A stretch of 57,784 nucleotides of DNA from a virus. Numbering within the stretch: the stretch's first letter is position 1; every line of letters starts with the position of its first letter. Shown here one piece after another: positions 54,349 through 57,784 of the stretch. Below the pieces are notes generated by a model, which was not told the origin of the DNA, did no database searches, and saw nothing but the letters and a program-made list of their open reading frames with translations. Where the stretch lies: the IMG/VR virus record IMGVR_UViG_3300013104_000006, positions 1 to 57,784 of that record. One strand, given 5' to 3'. Position numbers and translations under genes: made by a program.

Positions 54349-55496
54349 TGGCAAAGAAAAAAGAAAAGCTTATACCTGAAGCGAAAATACAGGAATCCAG
54401 TATGGTAATTGAGGCGCGAAATCTTCAGCGTATCGAATATTATGTATCCCTGGGTAATGTTATTTACGACGATTTTATAGAAGAGCTGGCGAAAATAGCA
54501 AGCCGGTTACCTTTCGGTATTAAATCGGTTAAAGCTTTCAGTTTCGATGATTTCCCAGGTATAACCGCCAGGGTTAACGAATTGATTAAGGATACTACTT
54601 TTAAAGTGGTTAATTCGATAGCTGGCGGGGTAGATGATGCTTTTTTACGTGCTCATGCTAAAAATGATTTGTTGGTGGATGCTGTTTTTAAAGGTACCGG
54701 AATCCCTAAACGAAAGCTGGCCAGGTATTATAATAGAAACCTGGAAGCGGCGTTTACGCGTACAACTAAATCCCAGCTTTCTAAAAATGTTTACAACGTA
54801 ACCAAAAAGTTTAAACAGATCGCGGAAGCGTCGATAGATAGCGGTATAGCTTCCGGAAAATCCGCCACTAAATTAGCTGCAGATATTCGCAAAGCGGTAA
54901 AGGATCCCACGCCGTTATTTCGCCGGGTTAGGGTTACCGATAAAAACGGAAATACAAAACTGCAGCTATCAAAAGGCGCTATAGAATACCGGAAGAAAAA
55001 CCCGGCTAACCCTGGCCAGTATTATAGCCCGGTAAAAAATTATCAAAGGTTAACCAGGACCGAAATAAATATGGCATACCGGACCGCTGACCATACGCGA
55101 AACGAAAGCATGGATTTTATAGTGGGGATCAGGATAAATTTATCTACTAACCCTAATCACTGCCCGTTTTGTATTCAAATGCAAGGCGTTTACCCTAAAA
55201 ACTTTTTATTCCGGGGTTGGCACCCACAATGTAGATGTTACAGAACTACCATCTTAAAAACCCGTGAGGAAATGGATAGAGATAACGAACTGATTATGGA
55301 AGGTAAAGAACCATCTAACAAATCAGTAAACCGCGTTACCAAAGTGCCTGAAGAGTTCGAAAAATGGATAGAAGATAATTCCGAACGCATCAAAAGAATG
55401 CAAAAAAATGAAACGCTGCCTTATTGGTACCAGGATAATTTTAAAAACGGTAAACGTGTTCCTGGATCTATTGTTGGCGGCGTAGCAGCTCAATAA
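54348..55496 (+). CDS. Minor head protein (Mu gpF / SPP1 gp7-like)
   Basis: 382 aa. The C-terminal signature C-P-F-C (about residues 271-274) ... R-G-W-H-P-Q-C-R-C-Y (about 290-298) is the Mu F / SPP1 gp7 minor-head motif; R-T-E-I-N-M-A-Y-R upstream is also typical. The protein associates with the portal and helps head assembly or DNA ejection. It normally sits beside the portal gene, yet here more than 10 kb of accessory genes separate them. Confidence 0.88.
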   Translation: MAKKKEKLIPEAKIQESSMVIEARNLQRIEYYVSLGNVIYDDFIEELAKIASRLPFGIKSVKAFSFDDFPGITARVNELIKDTTFKVVNSIAGGVDDAFLRAHAKNDLLVDAVFKGTGIPKRKLARYYNRNLEAAFTRTTKSQLSKNVYNVTKKFKQIAEASIDSGIASGKSATKLAADIRKAVKDPTPLFRRVRVTDKNGNTKLQLSKGAIEYRKKNPANPGQYYSPVKNYQRLTRTEINMAYRTADHTRNESMDFIVGIRINLSTNPNHCPFCIQMQGVYPKNFLFRGWHPQCRCYRTTILKTREEMDRDNELIMEGKEPSNKSVNRVTKVPEEFEKWIEDNSERIKRMQKNETLPYWYQDNFKNGKRVPGSIVGGVAAQ

Positions 55497-55521
55497 AAAT
55501 TCACAATTAAATTAAATAATC

Positions 55522-55833
55522 ATGCAAGAAATTGTTTTAAACGGAAAGCCTACAAGGGTAGGCAAATTATTAGATGGGTTTAACCTGAAGGCTACCCCGC
55601 AAAGCTCAAACGTTAGTGTATTTGGCGTTAATGCTGAAAAAGGCGAACTATTCGTAAGATTTCGAAACGGAAGCCAGTATTTGTATAATCCAGTGGATCC
55701 CGAAACATTACACCAGGCATTACATGCAGAAAGTATAGGCAAGTTTATTTCCAGGGAAATAGTTAAAAAATTCAGCTCTACTAAAATAGCTGAAAATCTA
55801 TTTACAGAAATTGACGATAAGAAAGTGTTTTAA
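55522..55833 (+). CDS. KTSC-domain protein
   Basis: 103 aa. S-S-N-V-S-V-F-G-V...L-F-V-R-F-R-N-G-S-Q-Y-L-Y-N-P-V, then A-E-S-I-G-K-F-I-S-R-E-I matches the KTSC pattern (S-S-x-I...L-x-V-x-F-x-x-G-x-x-Y-x-Y...S-x-G-x-x). KTSC domains are common, function unknown, in phages and with RNA or DNA-processing proteins. Last gene before the gene-free RNA region. Confidence 0.8.
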   Translation: MQEIVLNGKPTRVGKLLDGFNLKATPQSSNVSVFGVNAEKGELFVRFRNGSQYLYNPVDPETLHQALHAESIGKFISREIVKKFSSTKIAENLFTEIDDKKVF

Positions 55834-55846
55834 ACAAAAATAATAC

Positions 55847-55854
55847 TACTTTTG
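55847..55854 (+). promoter_or_regulatory. Promoter -7 element of the 90-nt RNA
   Basis: TACTTTTG matches TAnnTTTG, 13 nt after the KTSC stop. No TTTG lies 19-21 nt upstream. Confidence 0.5.
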
Positions 55855-55858
55855 CGGG

Positions 55859-55946
55859 GCACATCTTTAAATAAATACCCGCTGCGAAGTGGCATCGTCT
55901 TGTAAACTCTTCATTTTTACCCCCGGCCAAAAGCTGGGGGTTTTTT
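55859..55946 (+). ncRNA. Candidate small RNA, about 88 nt
   Basis: No open frame. From the promoter element to a strong terminator (ACCCCCGGC / GCTGGGGGT, 55919-55941, then T6). Inside, GCGGG (about 55854-55858) can pair with CCCGC (about 55878-55882), and GAAG (about 55886-55889) with CTTC. It has the size of a tRNA but no plausible cloverleaf, so it is called a small RNA. It directly precedes the giant RNA. Confidence 0.45.
55919..55946 (+). terminator. Strong intrinsic terminator of the small RNA
   Basis: ACCCCCGGC pairs with GCTGGGGGT (one G:U pair), loop CAAAA, then T6. Confidence 0.9.
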
Positions 55947-56020
55947 GTTTGTTTAGAAAAATTACATAAAAATTATTTAACTGATAATCAAATAGTTATT
56001 AAATTAATATAATAAATAAT

Positions 56021-56050
56021 TTTGAACTGTATTTTTTATTTATACCTTTG
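56021..56050 (+). promoter_or_regulatory. Promoter of the giant RNA
   Basis: TTTG (56021-56024), 18 nt, TACCTTTG (56043-56050). It is preceded by an A/T-rich stretch and followed by dense RNA structure with no open frame. Confidence 0.65.
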
Positions 56051-56054
56051 AAAC

Positions 56055-56728
56055 ATGCCGCCGGGAAATAAGGATAGACGGGTAGCATTGTTCAAAAGTT
56101 TAAGACGCTTTTTATGCCCCGCCTGGTTAGTTCCTTGCGGGGTTAGGGCGTTGAGAGCGTTAATTTAGATAAGAAACGGGGGTTAATGAACGAATGATTT
56201 AGCCCCCTTTCTTTTTAAAGCTCAAAGAAATTTTAGGTAAATCGGCCCCGAAAAGCTAACTTATTAAACGATTATAAGGAGTAAGGGCTTAAACGGTATT
56301 CCCGTTGAATAGCGGAATATGTTTACCGGCCCCTGGGTAGCTTCCAGGGGTAAGATATTAAAGGCGTACTATATGTAATAGCGGTGGGTAAATGAACAAA
56401 CGATTTTATCCCCGCTTAATTAAGCCTAAAGCAAGTAATTAAATTAGCCGGTAATTGCACCGGATTTGGCACCGAAAGCCGGCCAAAAGCTGTTAAATGG
56501 ATAGGATCGGCACCCATAGGGGAATTTAATTACACCGTTTAGAGTAGCGAAAAAAGATTACGAAAGGGGTTTAAAATCCCTGGTGTATGGAAATAAGGTT
56601 GTAAGGCCGGCAAGCTCAAAACGTTAATAGCGATAACCATAGAAAAGCGCACCCCGTAAGGTGCCATAGACAGAAAGCGCGGAAAGCGCACAAAACAACA
56701 AGCGCCGGCAAATGGCCGGCGCTATTTA
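56055..56728 (+). ncRNA. Candidate giant structured noncoding RNA (about 670 nt)
   Basis: No coding frame. Perfect or near-perfect helices visible by eye: CCCCGC/GCGGGG (56117-56122, 56137-56142); AAGAAA-c-GGGGG/CCCCC-TTTCTT (56171-56182, 56203-56213); CCCCTGG/CCAGGGG (56330-56336, 56344-56350); CCGGT/ACCGG (56448, 56459); an 11-bp long-range GTAATTAAATT/AATTTAATTAC (56435-56445, 56523-56533); GCCGGCC/GGCCGGC (56478, 56605); TATGG/CCATA (56586, 56637); GCACC/GGTGC (56649, 56660); GCGC-GGAAA-GCGC (56677-56689); and a 9-bp end hairpin (56701-56723). Two stem-loops share a 17-nt loop (56184-56200, 56390-56406). Size and complexity recall GOLLD and ROOL phage RNAs; family unassigned. Confidence 0.65.
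56701..56728 (+). terminator. 3' hairpin of the giant RNA
   Basis: AGCGCCGGC pairs perfectly with GCCGGCGCT around AAATG, followed by ATTTAAATTGTT. A weak U tract suits a 3' boundary or processing site as much as a terminator. Confidence 0.6.
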
Positions 56729-56767
56729 AATTGTTCACTCATAATAAATTATATTCACTTTTTGTTG

Positions 56768-56801
56768 AAAAACCCGGTTACTGGATAGTACCGGGTTTTT
56801 T
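56768..56801 (+). terminator. Intrinsic terminator
   Basis: AAAACCCGGT (56769-56778) pairs perfectly with ACCGGGTTTT (56790-56799), then more T. Together with the previous hairpin it closes the RNA locus. Confidence 0.88.
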
Positions 56802-56803
56802 AT

Positions 56804-56811
56804 TACATTTG
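56804..56811 (+). promoter_or_regulatory. Promoter -7 element just before a start codon
   Basis: TACATTTG ends 4 nt before the ATG at 56816, so a transcript would start at or after that ATG: a leaderless message, or initiation at the second ATG (56822). Confidence 0.45.
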
Positions 56812-56815
56812 GGTA

Positions 56816-57190
56816 ATGAAAATGTTTAAAATTGCTTTAATGTTGGCCGTTATGTTTATCGGCGCTTCACTTTACACGATTCCAGTAAAGGCACAGGAAA
56901 AGGATTCCACGGTTTTAGCTGCAGCAAAACCCATTTTTTCAGGCAATGAAAAAAACCTGACTGATACGTTAATGGCTTACGGTAACGCGGCCACTTCCCC
57001 CGAATTTAAAGCCGTGGTAGATGAAGCCGTAACGGTAATTAAGAACCCGCCAACGGATGGAAAGGTAGATAGTTGGTACGCCTGGATAATCGCCGCCCTG
57101 GGGGCTCTATTTGGTGTTTATCAATTCTTTAAGAGTAAGAAAACGCCCGAACCTGATCCCGCAAGCAAACCAGCTGATCGATATAGGTAA
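56816..57190 (+). CDS. 124-aa exported or membrane protein with C-terminal transmembrane helix, holin-like
   Basis: Residues 1-26 form a signal-like segment (M-F-K-I-A-L-M-L-A-V-M-F-I-G-A-S-L-Y-T-I) ending P-V-K-A-Q-E. Near residues 87-106 W-Y-A-W-I-I-A-A-L-G-A-L-F-G-V-Y-Q-F-F is a second transmembrane helix, followed by a charged tail K-S-K-K-T-P-E-P-D-P. A two-span small protein with such a tail fits a holin, but it is far from the endolysin and stands alone between terminators. Host-envelope modification is an alternative. Confidence 0.65.
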   Translation: MKMFKIALMLAVMFIGASLYTIPVKAQEKDSTVLAAAKPIFSGNEKNLTDTLMAYGNAATSPEFKAVVDEAVTVIKNPPTDGKVDSWYAWIIAALGALFGVYQFFKSKKTPEPDPASKPADRYR

Positions 57191-57206
57191 AATTTAAGAA
57201 ATTATT

Positions 57207-57239
57207 AAAGCCTGGCCGGTAAACGTGCCAGGCTTTTTT
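57207..57239 (+). terminator. Intrinsic terminator
   Basis: AAAGCCTGGC pairs perfectly with GCCAGGCTTT around CGGTAAACGT, then T6. Confidence 0.93.
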
Positions 57240-57252
57240 ATTTTAAAATTTA

Positions 57253-57307
57253 TTTGTTTTTATAGTAATTAACAATACCTTTATAGCTTATTACAACAAT
57301 TTAAAAA
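57253..57307 (+). promoter_or_regulatory. Promoter and ACAACAATTTAAAAA leader of the 699-aa gene
   Basis: TTTG (57253-57256), 19 nt, TACCTTTA (57276-57283, one mismatch), then TTACAACAATTTAAAAA (57291-57307) 7 nt before the ATG at 57315. Confidence 0.65.
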
Positions 57308-57314
57308 TAATTTT

Positions 57315-57784
57315 ATGAAAAAAGTATTAATTACGGGGTGTTCACACCCTATTTTGTGGTATTCTAATTTGGTTAATACCGTGGTGGAAATTGAAAAAAT
57401 AGACGCTACAGGCCAGGGGATTTTAACGGCTGAACAAAGAATAAAAGTAGCGCCAATACCGGCTTATCGTCCTTTAGCAGCTTCTATAGATCCGCGGGAT
57501 TTCAAGGAAACCACGGAAATAAAAGTTAATCGTTTACCGCATCACATTACCGAAGAAATTTCCGATATGATTTTGGGTAAACAATTTGACGCGGTAAGCG
57601 ATGGCGATTCCTGGGATTTTTGGCCGGTTCAAAATATTAGAATCACGATTGGTAAAAACTACTGCAGCTTAGTTAATGAAGCCCCGGTTAAAAAGTTTAG
57701 GATTCGATTGTTTGATACGATTTATAATAAAAATTATAAAGATTTGGCGGGAATGGAATTTGATGTGCAAACCGATTTACCGGA
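57315..57784 (+). CDS. N-terminal part of the 699-aa protein crossing the end join
   Basis: The start ATG follows the leader above. The frame runs to 57661 and then continues from position 1 to the stop at 1753 (2,100 nt in all); bases 57662-57784 repeat 1-123. Residues 1-60, 61-125 and 126-190 look like three tandem small barrels (V-L-I-T-G..., I-K-V-N-R..., I-R-L-F-D...). Description of the whole protein is under the 1-1753 entry. Confidence 0.85.
   Translation, partial: MKKVLITGCSHPILWYSNLVNTVVEIEKIDATGQGILTAEQRIKVAPIPAYRPLAASIDPRDFKETTEIKVNRLPHHITEEISDMILGKQFDAVSDGDSWDFWPVQNIRITIGKNYCSLVNEAPVKKFRIRLFDTIYNKNYKDLAGMEFDVQTDLP
57662..57784. repeat. Terminal direct repeat, right copy
   Basis: Identical over 123 bases to 1-123; see that entry. 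Confidence 0.95.

Noticed and set aside
55854-55930. A tRNA in the 90-nt RNA (CTTGTAA looks like an anticodon loop for Thr-TGT)
   Set aside because: The flanking 5-nt arms pair at only about three positions and no acceptor or T-arm could be fitted, so a tRNA is not supported.
1-57784. Temperate lifestyle
   Set aside because: HTH regulators are present, but no integrase, transposase or partition system was recognised, and the ParB-like protein lacks a ParA partner.

Overview
The window is a complete genome of a tailed siphovirus that infects a Bacteroidota host. Its last 123 bases repeat its first 123, and one reading frame runs unbroken across that join. The unique sequence is therefore 57,661 bp and is circular, circularly permuted or an assembly overlap. 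The host assignment rests on many TTTG-N19-21-TAnnTTTG promoters, the near absence of Shine-Dalgarno sites, A/T-rich start regions and moderate GC. Long-tail morphology follows from a tape-measure protein of 1,623 aa, a tail-tube protein and a 2,175-aa tail-tip protein. I saw no integrase, tRNA, DNA polymerase or RNA polymerase.

Layout. 57.3-6.7 kb: early or accessory genes (a 699-aa protein crossing the join, two Cro-like HTH proteins, a PD-(D/E)XK nuclease, a 42-aa protein ending in a clamp-binding-like motif) and a minus-strand set holding an ASCH-like protein and a DUF5131 gene broken by a one-base shift. 6.9-24.8 kb: scaffold, decoration, capsid, connector, tail-tube, chaperone, tape-measure, distal tail and tail-tip genes. 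24.9-27.2 kb: amidase endolysin and membrane-anchored lysis candidates. 27.3-29.4 kb, minus: PAPS-reductase-like protein and small genes. 29.5-39.8 kb: recombination and replication genes (Rad50-like ATPase with zinc hook, RecT-like annealing protein, metallo-beta-lactamase fold protein, DnaQ-like exonuclease, DnaD/DUF4373-like protein, Vsr-like nuclease, ParB-like protein). 39.9-45.4 kb: terminase, a cysteine-peptidase-like protein and portal. 45.5-54.1 kb: an accessory block of small genes with an adenine methyltransferase. 54.3-55.5 kb: minor head protein, separated from the portal by that block.

The least expected content is RNA-level. A gene-free stretch (55.8-56.8 kb) holds a candidate giant structured RNA of about 670 nt with its own promoter, long-range helices and a duplicated loop, preceded by a small RNA of about 90 nt. 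A second small RNA at 27.2 kb carries the exact complement of a leader motif (CACAACAATTTAAA) found before at least six genes on both strands. Several of those leaders follow a terminator-like hairpin with no promoter in between, which suggests attenuation or antitermination. Four other promoters share GGAA-N9-TAnnTTTG, perfect palindromes in two cases, and an AAAGGAAA leader, and so look like one regulon of tiny proteins.

Gene functions come from motifs and gene order read by eye; no database search was run. Entries described as unrecognised have no function assigned.
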